Assembly: GCF_003934165.1 (NCBI RefSeq)
Contig: NZ_RKST01000020.1
Location: 1 to 64,000, forward strand
Direction of reading: 5' to 3'
Source of the DNA: Borborobacter arsenicus
GTDB lineage: Bacteria; Pseudomonadota; Alphaproteobacteria; Rhizobiales; Rhizobiaceae
DNA length: 64,000 bases
Below the pieces are notes generated by a model, which saw only the letters and a program-made list of their open reading frames with translations, had not been told where the DNA came from and made no database searches. Of the stretch, positions 8,850 through 17,618 are shown piece by piece (the first letter of the stretch is position 1; every line of letters starts with the position of its first letter). The translations under genes and the position numbers were made by a program.

Positions 8850-9665
8850 TCATTTACCCGATCCGGCGATCTGGTCGCCGTCGCGGGTGAGGTAGTAGGC
8901 AAAGAGGATGGGCAGCAGCGTCACCAGCACCACCACCATGGCCACCACATTGGTGACCGGGCGCTGGCGCGGGCGGATCAGTTCCTCCAGCATCCAGATC
9001 GGCAGCGTCTGCTGCTGGCCGGCGGTAAAGGTGGTGACGATGACCTCGTCGAACGACAGCGCGAAGGCCAGCATGCCGCCGGCAAGCAGTGCCGTGGCGA
9101 TGTTGGGCAGCACGACATAGCGGAAGGTCTGGACACCGTCGGCGCCGAGATCCATCGACGCCTCGATCATCGAGCCGGAAGTGCGGCGGAAACGGGCAAC
9201 CGCGTTGTTGTAGACCACCACGACGCAGAAGGTGGCGTGGCCGAGCACGATCGTCCAGAACGAGAACGGGATATCGGTCAATGCGAAGGCGGAGCGCAGT
9301 GCGATGCCGGTGATGATGCCGGGCAGTGCGATCGGCAGGATAACCAGTAGCGAGATCGTCTCACGGCCGAAGAACTTCGAGCGCGACACAGCCGCCGCGC
9401 ACAGCGTGCCCAGCACCAGCGCGACGGCGGTGGAGATGGCCGCAACCCGCACCGACAGCGACAGCGCCTCCCACACGTCCGGCCGGTTCCAGGTCACGGC
9501 GAACCACTGCGCGGTTAGTCCCGGCGGCGGCCACTGGTAGCTCTTCTCCTCGGTGGTGAACGCATAGACGAAGATGAGCAGGATCGGCGCATGCAGGAAC
9601 AGGAGGCCGAAACTGGCGGCGATCTTCAAGCCGAGGGGTGCGATCTGGCCGTGATCAGAGCGCAT
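8850..9665 (-). CDS. Polyamine ABC transporter permease (PotC/YdcV-like)
   Basis: Inner-membrane permease of 271 residues with about six transmembrane segments. The ATPase-contact loop (EAA motif) reads [20 protein letters not shown]. The C-terminal [20 protein letters not shown] is characteristic of the PotC/YdcV half of spermidine/putrescine importers. It overlaps the preceding permease by 11 bases and is followed within 15 bases by the aldehyde dehydrogenase, indicating one transcript. Confidence 0.88.
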   Translation of the reverse strand: MRSDHGQIAPLGLKIAASFGLLFLHAPILLIFVYAFTTEEKSYQWPPPGLTAQWFAVTWNRPDVWEALSLSVRVAAISTAVALVLGTLCAAAVSRSKFFGRETISLLVILPIALPGIITGIALRSAFALTDIPFSFWTIVLGHATFCVVVVYNNAVARFRRTSGSMIEASMDLGADGVQTFRYVVLPNIATALLAGGMLAFALSFDEVIVTTFTAGQQQTLPIWMLEELIRPRQRPVTNVVAMVVVLVTLLPILFAYYLTRDGDQIAGSGK

Positions 9666-10623
9666 CGAAAGCCCCCATGCGCTTGGCCATCCACAGATAG
9701 AGGCCCATTATGACGATTGGCACGACGGCAAAGGCCGCGGCAAGCGGGATGTTGCCGGCGGTGCCCTGTTGTGTATAGACGGCCTGGCCGATGAACAGCC
9801 GCGAGGTGCCAATGACCTGCGGGATGATGTAGTCGCCGAGCGTCAGCGAGAAAGTGAAGATCGAGCCGGCAACGATGCCAGGAAGCGCCAGCGGCAAAAG
9901 CACGTTGCGGAAGGTCTGGCCGGGCGAGGCGCCGAGGTCGGCAGAGGCTTCGATCAGATTGCCGGGCACGCGTTCGAGCGCGGCCTGCATGGGCAGGATC
10001 ATGAAGGGCAGCCAGACATAGACAAAGACGATGAAGGTGCCGGTGAAAGACACCGATAGTGAATTGCCGCCCACGACCGGCAGCGAAAGCCAAGCATCGA
10101 GCAGCCACAGAAGGTTCAGTTTGGCGAACAGCCAGGTCAGGATGCCTTCCTTGGCAAGGATCAGCTTCCAGGCATAGATTTTGACCAGGTAGCTCGACCA
10201 CAAGGGCAGCATCACGGCAAGATAGAACAGGGCCTTCCAGCGGCCGCGCGCATAGCGGGCGGCATAGTAGGCGATGGGAAAGGCAATGACGGCGGAAGCC
10301 AGTGTCACCGTCGCCGCCATGGTGACGGTGCGCAAGATGATGTCGAGGTTGGCGGCCTGGAACAGGTCGCCATAGGTTTTCAGCGTGAATTCGCGGTTAA
10401 TCAGGCCGGAGAACTCGTCGATCGAAAAGAAGCTCTGCAAAAGCAGCGCGAATAGCGAACCGATATAGATGATACCCAGCCACAGCACCGGCGGCAGGAG
10501 CATGAGCAGGAGCAGCAGCTTCGGCCGGCGCCAGAAGGCGTCCGACAGCACGCCGCGCATGCCGCTCGCAGCCGGGAGGATGGCCGGCGCGGCGCTGTAC
10601 TGGCTGACGGTCGACACACTCAT
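9655..10623 (-). CDS. Polyamine ABC transporter permease (PotB/YdcU-like)
   Basis: Inner-membrane permease of 322 residues with an extended cytoplasmic N-terminus (about 35 residues) and six hydrophobic helices. The EAA loop reads [20 protein letters not shown], and the following [11 protein letters not shown] is typical of the PotB/YdcU partner. It overlaps the ATPase gene by 4 bases and the other permease by 11, so subunits are produced coordinately. Confidence 0.88.
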   Translation of the reverse strand: MSVSTVSQYSAAPAILPAASGMRGVLSDAFWRRPKLLLLLMLLPPVLWLGIIYIGSLFALLLQSFFSIDEFSGLINREFTLKTYGDLFQAANLDIILRTVTMAATVTLASAVIAFPIAYYAARYARGRWKALFYLAVMLPLWSSYLVKIYAWKLILAKEGILTWLFAKLNLLWLLDAWLSLPVVGGNSLSVSFTGTFIVFVYVWLPFMILPMQAALERVPGNLIEASADLGASPGQTFRNVLLPLALPGIVAGSIFTFSLTLGDYIIPQVIGTSRLFIGQAVYTQQGTAGNIPLAAAFAVVPIVIMGLYLWMAKRMGAFDAL

Positions 10624-11618
10624 GCGGGCTCGTCCATCAGATGAAGTTGGTCGCGGTTGAAGGTCAAAACCAGCGCTTCGCCTTCTTCCGGCAGACTGGT
10701 GCCGGCGGGCACCACGGCGTGCAGCCTCAGGCCGTCGGCATCGAGCGCCAGCCGTGTCGTCGCACCGAGATAGTTGGCCGAAACCAGGCGCGCGGATAGG
10801 CCGTCGTCGCGGGTCGACTTGACAACGCGGATCGCCTCCGGCCGCAGGCTGCCCCAGCGGCGCTGGCCGGAATAGCGCTGGACGAAATCCGGCGGCAGCA
10901 CGTTGGAAGAGCCGACGAAATCTGCGACGAAACGGGTGCGGGGCCGCTCGTAGATGTCCCGCGGCGTACCGACCTGCATGATCCTGCCATCGTTGAATAC
11001 GGCGACGTGGTCGGCCATCGACAGCGCCTCGCCCTGGTCGTGCGTGACGAAGACGAAGGTGATGCCGAGAACCTTCTGCAACGACTTCAATTCGTCCTGC
11101 ATGTTTTCGCGCAGCTTGAGGTCGAGCGCGCCGAGCGGCTCGTCGAGCAGGAGTACCTTCGGCCGGTTGACTAGCGCGCGCGCCAGTGCCACCCGTTGCC
11201 GCTGGCCGCCCGAAAGCTGGCTGGGACGCCGTTCGCCATAGCCGGGAAGGCGTACCAGCGAGAGCGCCTCTTCGGCCGCCTTATGGCGCTCGGCCTTGCC
11301 GATGCCCTTGACCATCAGGCCGTAAGCGACGTTGTCCAGAATGTTTAGGTGCGGAAACAGCGCATAATCCTGGAACACCGTGTTGACGTTGCGCCGATAG
11401 GGCGGCACTCCTTCGGCGCGCTCCCCGAAGATTGCGATCAAGCCTGCCGTCGGCTGCTCGAAGCCGGCGATCAACCGCAGGCAGGTCGTCTTGCCAGAGC
11501 CGGAAGGTCCCAGCATGGCGAAGAATTCACCCGGCGCGATGTCAAGATCGACAGTATCAACGGCCTTCACGGCGCCGAAATGGCGCGAGACTTTCTGGAA
11601 AGAGACGGCTGGGGTCAT
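10620..11618 (-). CDS. Polyamine ABC transporter ATPase (PotA/YdcT-like)
   Basis: ATP-binding subunit of 332 residues. It has Walker A GPSGSGKTT near residue 38, signature LSGGQRQRVALARAL, Walker B VLLLDEPLGALD and the switch HDQGEAL, then a TOBE-type regulatory domain from about residue 240. The KLRENMQDELKSLQ segment is typical of the PotA/FbpC group. It follows the binding-protein gene after a 284-base gap that holds a large inverted repeat. Confidence 0.9.
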   Translation of the reverse strand: MTPAVSFQKVSRHFGAVKAVDTVDLDIAPGEFFAMLGPSGSGKTTCLRLIAGFEQPTAGLIAIFGERAEGVPPYRRNVNTVFQDYALFPHLNILDNVAYGLMVKGIGKAERHKAAEEALSLVRLPGYGERRPSQLSGGQRQRVALARALVNRPKVLLLDEPLGALDLKLRENMQDELKSLQKVLGITFVFVTHDQGEALSMADHVAVFNDGRIMQVGTPRDIYERPRTRFVADFVGSSNVLPPDFVQRYSGQRRWGSLRPEAIRVVKSTRDDGLSARLVSANYLGATTRLALDADGLRLHAVVPAGTSLPEEGEALVLTFNRDQLHLMDEPA

Positions 11619-11659
11619 GGGTCAGGTCTCGATTCATGATCGCGATACCACGTCTTTTT

Positions 11660-11850
11660 CAGCACCCCTCAACGGACCTCGCTGTGCGCGGCCACCTTCT
11701 CCCACAGGGGCAGAAAGGAGGGGTGGCGTTGCTGTCATGGCCCACCTCGTGCGTTTGCAATTAACGGCGAGGCTAGTGCAAATTTTCCTTCTCCCCTTGG
11801 GAGAAGGTGGCCGACCCGGACTCGATCCGGGATCGGATAAGGGGTGCTGG
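11660..11850. repeat. Inverted pair of rhizobial-type palindromic repeats
   Basis: Two copies of an intergenic repeat face each other. The left copy runs CAGCACCCCTC ... GGCCACCTTCTCCC (11660-11703). The right one runs GGGAGAAGGTGGCC ... AGGGGTGCTGG (11799-11850), with its own CTTCTCCCCTTGGGAGAAG palindrome at 11789-11807. The sequence type (CCTTCTCCC ... GGGAGAAGG ... AGGGGTG) recurs between genes of Mesorhizobium and relatives. Between the binding-protein and ATPase genes it could stabilise the upstream message or attenuate the downstream one. Confidence 0.75.
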
Positions 11851-11902
11851 TCAAAGGGCGGCGCCGGCAATATCGTGCCGACACCGCTTGCTCAACAGAA
11901 CC

Positions 11903-13063
11903 TCACCGTCCGCCGATGACGCCGATATAGTCGGACACCCAGCGGTAGTAGGGCACACACTGGTCATTCTGGGTGGCGCACTTGGACACCGGCGTCTTCC
12001 AGAACTTGATCTTCTCGAAATTGTCGAAGCCGTTGATGGCGCAGCCATCTTCGGTAAGCAACTCATTGTTCTTGCAGGCGGCCGGCACGACCGGCACCGA
12101 CCCGAACCAGGCGGCGAGGTCGCCCTGCACCTTCGGCTGCAGCGAATGCTCCATCCACATATAGGCGCAGTTGGGATGCTCGGCGTCGACATGCAGCATG
12201 GTGGTGTCGGCCCAGCCGGTGGCCCCTTCCTCCGGAACGGTCGAGGAGATCGGCTGCTTGGCGGCGACCAGCGTGTTGACCTGGTACGGCCACGAGCTAG
12301 AAGCGACGACGCCCTCGTTCTGGAAGTCGTCGACCTGAATGGCGGCGTCGTGCCAGTAGCGGCCGACCAGCGTGCGCTGGGTGCGCAGCAGTTCAAGGGC
12401 TGCCTTGTACTGGTCCTCGTTCAGTTCATAGGGATCCTTGATGCCCAGTTCCGGCTTGTGCGCCATCAGATAGTTGGCGGCGTCGGCGATGTAGATCGGT
12501 CCGTCGTAGGCCTGCACCCGGCCTTTGTTCGACTTGCCGTCGGGCAATGTCTGTTCTTCGAACACAACGCTCCAGCTCTTGGGTGCTTCCTTGAAGACGT
12601 CGGTGTTGTACATCAGGACGTTCGGTCCCCACTGGTAGGGGACGCCGTAGTGCACGCCATCGACGGTGTACCAGGGCGCGTTCAGCAGACGCTCGTCCAC
12701 CGTCTTCCAGCTCGGTATGAGATCGATATTGACCGGCTGCACGCGCTTTCCCGCGACCAGGCGCAGCGAAGCATCGCCAGAGGCGGTGACAAGGTCGAAG
12801 CCGCCCTCGTTCATCAACGCCACCATCTCGTCAGAGGTGGCGGCGGTCTTGACCGCAACCTTGCAGCCGGTTTCCTTCTCGAAAGCGCTCACCCAGTCAT
12901 AGGCCTTGTCGGTCTCGCCGCGCTCGACATAGCCCGGCCAGGCGACAATCGACAGCGCCCCTTCGCCCTGGCCGATCTCCTTCAACGGCTCCTGGGCAGC
13001 GGCCTGACCTGCGAAAGCCAACGCCACCGTCAGCGCCGTGCACGATTTCAGGAACGACTTCAT
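11903..13063 (-). CDS. Polyamine-binding periplasmic protein (YdcS/PotD-like)
   Basis: Solute-binding protein of about 386 residues with a signal peptide (MKSFLKSCTALTVALAFAG, cleavage after AAAQ). The LSIVAWPGYVERG segment at the mature start, YGVPYQWGPNVLMYN and the Trp- and Asp-rich lobes fit the PotD/YdcS group. Start chosen at the second of two ATGs, spaced properly from GGGAGGAG. It is the first gene of a ydcSTUVW-like operon, downstream of a LysR gene on the same strand. Confidence 0.88.
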   Translation of the reverse strand: MKSFLKSCTALTVALAFAGQAAAQEPLKEIGQGEGALSIVAWPGYVERGETDKAYDWVSAFEKETGCKVAVKTAATSDEMVALMNEGGFDLVTASGDASLRLVAGKRVQPVNIDLIPSWKTVDERLLNAPWYTVDGVHYGVPYQWGPNVLMYNTDVFKEAPKSWSVVFEEQTLPDGKSNKGRVQAYDGPIYIADAANYLMAHKPELGIKDPYELNEDQYKAALELLRTQRTLVGRYWHDAAIQVDDFQNEGVVASSSWPYQVNTLVAAKQPISSTVPEEGATGWADTTMLHVDAEHPNCAYMWMEHSLQPKVQGDLAAWFGSVPVVPAACKNNELLTEDGCAINGFDNFEKIKFWKTPVSKCATQNDQCVPYYRWVSDYIGVIGGR

Positions 13064-13165
13064 CATCTCCTCCCGTCTTGGGGCCGCCTTCTCCTCCAGC
13101 GGCATCGAACCCTGCGGGAAAGTGTCGTGAAAATTGCCGGTTTCACAAATTCATTTATCAGAAAG

Positions 13166-13189
13166 CCGATATCGACTTTTCCGATATCG
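13166..13189 (-). promoter_or_regulatory. Tandem CGATATCG palindromes ahead of the polyamine operon
   Basis: CCGATATCG occurs at 13166-13174 and again at 13181-13189, each containing the perfect palindrome CGATATCG, with a 15-base period. They lie about 100 bases upstream of the binding-protein start and just beyond the LysR stop. A regulator-binding site is plausible. The period is about 1.5 helical turns, so the two copies would face opposite sides of the DNA. Confidence 0.4.
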
Positions 13190-13194
13190 TAAGG

Positions 13195-14106
13195 TTAGGC
13201 TCGCTGGCGCACGGTGCGTTGCGACTGGGCGATGCCAATGAAGTCGCGCGCCGCCTGCGGGAGGCTGGAGCCGCGCCGCCAGACCATGCCGACCTGGACT
13301 ACCGGCAGGCTACCCGAAATGTCACGCGATTCGATACGATCGCCTTCCAGTGACCAGGGTCGGTAAACAAGGTCTGGCAGCAGTGCCACGCCTGCGCCGG
13401 TGGCAACCAGGCTGCGCACCGCCTCGACCGAGCGGGTGCGGAAGGCGACATACGGACGCTTGCCGAGCACAGTCAGGATTTTGCCAGTGTTTTCCTCTAT
13501 CTCGTCTATGGTCAGCATGATCATTGGCTCTGGCTGGAGATCTTCAAGCGCAATGATCTCCTCACTCGCCAAGCGATGTCCCATTGGCAGCCACAGGCGG
13601 TAGGCGGAGAGTTCGATGATTTCGGCCTGAAGTGCCATGCGGTCGCGCAGATTAGATGTCACCATGACCGCGACATCGAGTTCACCACCGATTAACAGGT
13701 GCTCGAGGTAGTCGCCATTGTCCTCTACGGCGCTGACCTCGACTTCCGGAAAGGCGCGACGATAGCGGGCAAGTAGATCGGAAAGGACGTAGCCGGCAAC
13801 CAGTGAGGTTACGCCAAGCTGCAGTCGTTGCGGCGGGCCGTCGGTCTCATGCGAAAAGGCGCGGCGTGCGTCGGTGACGTCCGCGAGGATCTTGGTGGCG
13901 TGGCGCAGAAACTGGTGTCCCTTGTGGGTGATGCTCAGCCCGCGCGGATGGCGGTCGAACAGCGCGACGCCAAGGTCCGCCTCCAGTTCCTTGACTGCCT
14001 CGGTGATGGCCGACTGGGAAATAGATAGCGCCTGCGCCGCGCCAGAGACAGTGCCCTGCTCGGCGACGGCGATGAAATATTGAAGCTGCCGGATCGTGAA
14101 TGCCAT
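13195..14106 (-). CDS. LysR-family transcriptional regulator
   Basis: LysR regulator of 303 residues. The N-terminal HTH (residues 1-60: QLQYFIAVAEQGTVSGAAQALSISQ, then ITEAVKELEADLGVALFDR) is followed by a substrate-binding domain of periplasmic-binding-protein fold. It is read in the same direction as the polyamine operon, 90-130 bases upstream, so it probably controls that operon, though it could also serve other genes. Confidence 0.9.
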   Translation of the reverse strand: MAFTIRQLQYFIAVAEQGTVSGAAQALSISQSAITEAVKELEADLGVALFDRHPRGLSITHKGHQFLRHATKILADVTDARRAFSHETDGPPQRLQLGVTSLVAGYVLSDLLARYRRAFPEVEVSAVEDNGDYLEHLLIGGELDVAVMVTSNLRDRMALQAEIIELSAYRLWLPMGHRLASEEIIALEDLQPEPMIMLTIDEIEENTGKILTVLGKRPYVAFRTRSVEAVRSLVATGAGVALLPDLVYRPWSLEGDRIESRDISGSLPVVQVGMVWRRGSSLPQAARDFIGIAQSQRTVRQRA

Positions 14107-14290
14107 TCGGCCTATGTGCGCGCATGAAGCGGCTCAGCGCAAGGCGTTCGCATGGCCTGCGCTGCGATAGCAGGCACTGTCCGCTGTAAAATCGTTACCG
14201 GCATGGGCTGACCGACGAGAGCACTATCGGCAGAAGCCGAGGCACTGCACAGATGCCGCGCCTTCCGAACGATTGCGATCGCTGCTGCTA

Positions 14291-15154
14291 TCAGTGCCCG
14301 GTGTTTTGCCAGCGCAGCAGATAGGTCTGCATGCTTTTCACGCCCAGAGCCAAAATCACGCCGATGGTCATCAGGACGATGACGGTTGCCATCATCACCG
14401 AGGACTGACCTCGCGCCTGCGCTTCCATCATGATGCGGCCGAGGCCTTGGCGAGCGCCGATGAACTCGCCGACGATCACGCCGATCAGCGCAAAGGAGAT
14501 TGCCGGCGTCAGCGAGGCAAAGACCCAGGTGAGCGTTGACGGGATGATGATTTTCGATGTCACCTGCCAGTCCTTCGCCTGCAGCAGCCGCGACATCGAA
14601 ACCAGCGTCTGGTCGACCTGACGCGCGCCCTCGAAGGTATTGAAGAAGACCAGGAAGAAGACCAGCAGCCATGCGGTGACGATCTTGGAGGTATCGCCGA
14701 TGCCGAACATCATGACGACGATGGGCACCAGAGCGATACGCGGGATCGAGTTGAGCGCCACCAAGAACGGCTCGAAAACCCGTGACAGAAATGTCGACTG
14801 GCCAAGCAGCAGGCCCACGATATAACCGGAAGCGACGCCGATCGCGAACCCCCAGAGCGTATTGGTCAAGGTCACCAGCGTGGCGATCCAAAGATTGTTG
14901 TCGTTCTGCGCGAGACAGGCCATCACCGCCCCATCCTGCCCAAGCAGCCAGTCGCCTGTCGGGTTTGTCAGGCAGGCAAGGCGCAGAAGCTGGGTCCAGA
15001 TCTCGGACGGCTTGGAAATGAAGTAGGGATCGAGAAGCCCCGGCACCAGCCAGTCGGCGTACGGCTTCAGGTCGAAGGCCCATTGCCAGACAGCCAGCGT
15101 CAACAGGATGATCGCTAGCTGGGCGGCTACAACTGTTGCTCGGCTGCCCATCAT
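14291..15154 (-). CDS. ABC transporter permease (SsuC/TauC family)
   Basis: Permease of 287 residues with about six hydrophobic segments and an N-terminal insert containing a CLAQNDNN loop. Family features include the FEGARQVDQTLVSMSRLLQA coupling loop and FALIGVIVGEFIGARQGLG. This family moves sulfonates, taurine, nitrate or nitrogen heterocycles. It overlaps the ATPase gene by 4 bases and is the last gene of the Mo-hydroxylase cluster; the substrate is inferred to be what that enzyme oxidises. Confidence 0.87.
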   Translation of the reverse strand: MMGSRATVVAAQLAIILLTLAVWQWAFDLKPYADWLVPGLLDPYFISKPSEIWTQLLRLACLTNPTGDWLLGQDGAVMACLAQNDNNLWIATLVTLTNTLWGFAIGVASGYIVGLLLGQSTFLSRVFEPFLVALNSIPRIALVPIVVMMFGIGDTSKIVTAWLLVFFLVFFNTFEGARQVDQTLVSMSRLLQAKDWQVTSKIIIPSTLTWVFASLTPAISFALIGVIVGEFIGARQGLGRIMMEAQARGQSSVMMATVIVLMTIGVILALGVKSMQTYLLRWQNTGH

Positions 15155-15993
15155 GCACCCACCTTGCTCATCTCTTCACCCAGGGAACGCCAGACGCGCG
15201 AGAACAATTCGGCATATTCGGGTGTCTCGCGCAGCGAGACGGCATCGCGCGGGCGCTTGAAATCGACGACGAACTCTTCCTTCAACCGTCCCGGACGCGC
15301 CGAAAGAAGGATAATGCGGTCGGAGAGCGTAAGAGCCTCGGCGAGATCGTGCGTCACGAAGATAACGGTCTGATGCTGGCGCTCCCATATCTCAAGAAGC
15401 AGGCGGTGCATGTCCGTCTTGGTGTGAGCGTCAAGAGCACCGAAGGGCTCATCCATCAGCAGGATATCCGGCTCCATCACCAGTGCACGCATCAGCGAGA
15501 CGCGCTGGCGCATGCCGCCGGAAAGCATGCCAGGGAAGGCATTCTCGAAGCCATTGAGCCGCGCCTGCTGGATCGCTTCGTTCACCCTCCTGTCGCGCGA
15601 GGCACGGTCGACACCGGCAAGTTCTAGGCCGAATCCGACATTCTTCTTCACCGTGCGCCAGGGTATGGTTGTGTCACGCTGGAAAACATAGCCGAGCTTG
15701 GAGCTGAAATGACCGGCGCCGAGAGGCTTGCCGTCTAGTTCGATGGTGCCACTGGAAGCAGGAATGAGCCCCGCAATCATGTTGAGAACGGTGCTCTTGC
15801 CGCATCCCGATGGTCCGAGGAGAGAAACGAATTCGCCCTTGCGGATATCAAGATCGACCCGGTCGACCGCAGTCAGTCGTTTGCCGGCAATTTCAAATTC
15901 CTTCGACAAACCGCGCGCACGAATCCGCACCGGACCGGTGTTTGCCGGCACTGAGGCCGGCGCCACCGCCAGATCGCGTTGGGCGAATGTCAT
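15151..15993 (-). CDS. ABC transporter ATPase (SsuB/TauB family)
   Basis: ATP-binding subunit of 280 residues with Walker A GPSGCGKST, signature LSGGMRQRVSLMRALV, Walker B ILLMDEPFGALD and HDLAEAL. The GMRQR signature and FGALDAHTK are typical of the nitrate/sulfonate/taurine group. Overlaps by 4 bases on both sides, so SBP, ATPase and permease form one coupled unit. Confidence 0.9.
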   Translation of the reverse strand: MTFAQRDLAVAPASVPANTGPVRIRARGLSKEFEIAGKRLTAVDRVDLDIRKGEFVSLLGPSGCGKSTVLNMIAGLIPASSGTIELDGKPLGAGHFSSKLGYVFQRDTTIPWRTVKKNVGFGLELAGVDRASRDRRVNEAIQQARLNGFENAFPGMLSGGMRQRVSLMRALVMEPDILLMDEPFGALDAHTKTDMHRLLLEIWERQHQTVIFVTHDLAEALTLSDRIILLSARPGRLKEEFVVDFKRPRDAVSLRETPEYAELFSRVWRSLGEEMSKVGA

Positions 15994-17063
15994 TCGCCGT
16001 ATTCCTTCTGAGCCTTGTCGAGGAAACTCGTATCTACGGCGTCCTGGTAGCTCACTTCCTTCATCGCGGTCATCTCCCGGAAGAGGACGGGTGCGAGATT
16101 GGCAAACTGGTCCTCCTTTACCGAACCATCCTTACTATGGATCGGCTCGAGGAATTCAATCTCGCGGCGTATAGTCTCTTCGTCGAAGTCTCCCGCATAA
16201 AGGGGCGCCACGACTTCGTAGATTTCATCCACTGAGGATTTATCGAGCCACCGCAGCGCGCGGTACAGGCCATTGACATAGGCCTGGACCATTTCCGGCT
16301 TGGCGTCGATGGTTTGCTGGAGGCAGAACGCGACCGTCGAGGGCACCGGCCCGCCGAAAGCAGCGTTCCATTGCTTGTCGTCGCCCACATTGAAGACAAC
16401 CTGCCCCCATTTGCGCTCTGTCGCCATGAATGAGAGGTTCGGCATCGCCGCAATCGCATCGAACTGCCCGGTCGACAGGCCGCCGAGGATCGTCGACTCG
16501 CCGCCACCGGCAAGCCATGTGAATTGATCGGCCACGCCCTGCTTCTCCGCCAGATAAGAGATGTAGACGTGCTGGCCGCCCCCGAGCGAGGTCACGCCGA
16601 AGTTCGGCTGGCTGCCGTCCTTGCGCCGCCACGCAGCCAGCTTCTGGATCGAATCGATCCCCTGGTCGTAAAGCTCCTGACGGATAACGATGCTGACGAG
16701 CGGAGACCGGCTATCCAGCGAAAGCAGGATCTTGGCCGGCCGGTTACGGTTCGTCAGCAGCAAGGGATGGGCGGAATCGGCGACACCGAATGCGATCTGC
16801 CCCGACCCGACGAGATCACGCAGATTGGAACCGCCGCCGGCGTTGATGATTTCCAGTTCCATCCGTTCTTCGGCAAGGAACCCTTTGGCAACCGCGACTT
16901 CCTGGGCCACATAGCTGATGGATTTGACCGGCATGCCGCTTGCCGCCTGAAACTTGGCGTCTGCTGCACGGGCGGCGCCGACACCAAGCAGTTTGCCCCC
17001 GAGCGCCGAACTGAGCCCGAGGGCGCCGGCACCAAACCCAAACTGTCTGCGATTCATTTTCAT
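15990..17063 (-). CDS. ABC transporter substrate-binding protein (SsuA/NMT1-like)
   Basis: Binding protein of 357 residues with a twin-arginine-like leader (NRRQFGFGAGALGLSSALGG, then AARA) and an NMT1/SsuA-type fold: VAKGFLAEERMELEIINAGGG and FGVADSAHPLLL. A GGGAGG SD precedes the ATG. It lies 38 bases after the [2Fe-2S] subunit gene, in the same operon. The natural ligand is unknown; a small heterocycle oxidised by the neighbouring molybdoenzyme is the simplest inference. Confidence 0.85.
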   Translation of the reverse strand: MKMNRRQFGFGAGALGLSSALGGKLLGVGAARAADAKFQAASGMPVKSISYVAQEVAVAKGFLAEERMELEIINAGGGSNLRDLVGSGQIAFGVADSAHPLLLTNRNRPAKILLSLDSRSPLVSIVIRQELYDQGIDSIQKLAAWRRKDGSQPNFGVTSLGGGQHVYISYLAEKQGVADQFTWLAGGGESTILGGLSTGQFDAIAAMPNLSFMATERKWGQVVFNVGDDKQWNAAFGGPVPSTVAFCLQQTIDAKPEMVQAYVNGLYRALRWLDKSSVDEIYEVVAPLYAGDFDEETIRREIEFLEPIHSKDGSVKEDQFANLAPVLFREMTAMKEVSYQDAVDTSFLDKAQKEYGE

Positions 17064-17101
17064 GATTTGTCCTCCCTTTCATGAACCTTGATCGAGTTAC
17101 T

Positions 17102-17614
17102 TCATGCGTGTTCGCCAGCCACCCCAGCAGGGTCCGGCCGGTTGCGCGCGGCCGTCTGAACCGCACGGATGATCTCGGGATAGGCTGCGCAACGGCAAAG
17201 ATTGCCCGAGAGATACTCGCGGATTTCCGGCTCGCTCGGCTCCGGGATGCGCTTCAGCAGTTCATGCGTCATCATCACGAAACCCGGCGTGCAAAAGCCG
17301 CACTGGAAGGCACCCTCGTCAATGAACGCCTGTTGGACGAAGTCCAATTTTCCTTTTTCGGCAAGCCCCTCCACCGTATGGACCTCGCACCCATCGACTA
17401 GTTGGGCAAGCGTAAGGCAGCCGGATACGGCAATATCGTCGACAAGCACCGTGCAGCAGCCGCATAGGCCTTGCCCGCAGCTTTCGCGCGCGCCGAACAG
17501 GTCCAGCCGCACCAGGAGATCGACGAGATTCTCGTGCGAGGCCACCTGCGCCTCCCGCTGTCGCCCATTCAGCCTGAAGCGGATACGGCGCACAACCGCT
17601 GCCTTGTCGTTCAT
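17102..17614 (-). CDS. Molybdenum hydroxylase [2Fe-2S] subunit (CoxS/XdhA-like)
   Basis: Small iron-sulfur subunit, about 170 residues. It has a plant-type ferredoxin cluster (ESCGQGLCGCCTVLVD) and a second cluster from CGFCTPGFVMM and NLCRCAAYPEI, as in CO dehydrogenase and xanthine dehydrogenase small subunits. It relays electrons from the Mo centre to FAD. The start is uncertain by five codons (a GTG at 17629 would overlap the large-subunit gene); the ATG at 17614 was preferred. Confidence 0.9.
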   Translation of the reverse strand: MNDKAAVVRRIRFRLNGRQREAQVASHENLVDLLVRLDLFGARESCGQGLCGCCTVLVDDIAVSGCLTLAQLVDGCEVHTVEGLAEKGKLDFVQQAFIDEGAFQCGFCTPGFVMMTHELLKRIPEPSEPEIREYLSGNLCRCAAYPEIIRAVQTAARNRPDPAGVAGEHA

Positions 17615-17618
17615 GTCG

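Noticed and set aside
14112-15158. 348-codon frame overlapping the SsuC-like permease
   Set aside because: Wrong frame: rich in Arg/Gly/His without membrane helices; the overlapping 287-residue frame has them and the coupling loop.
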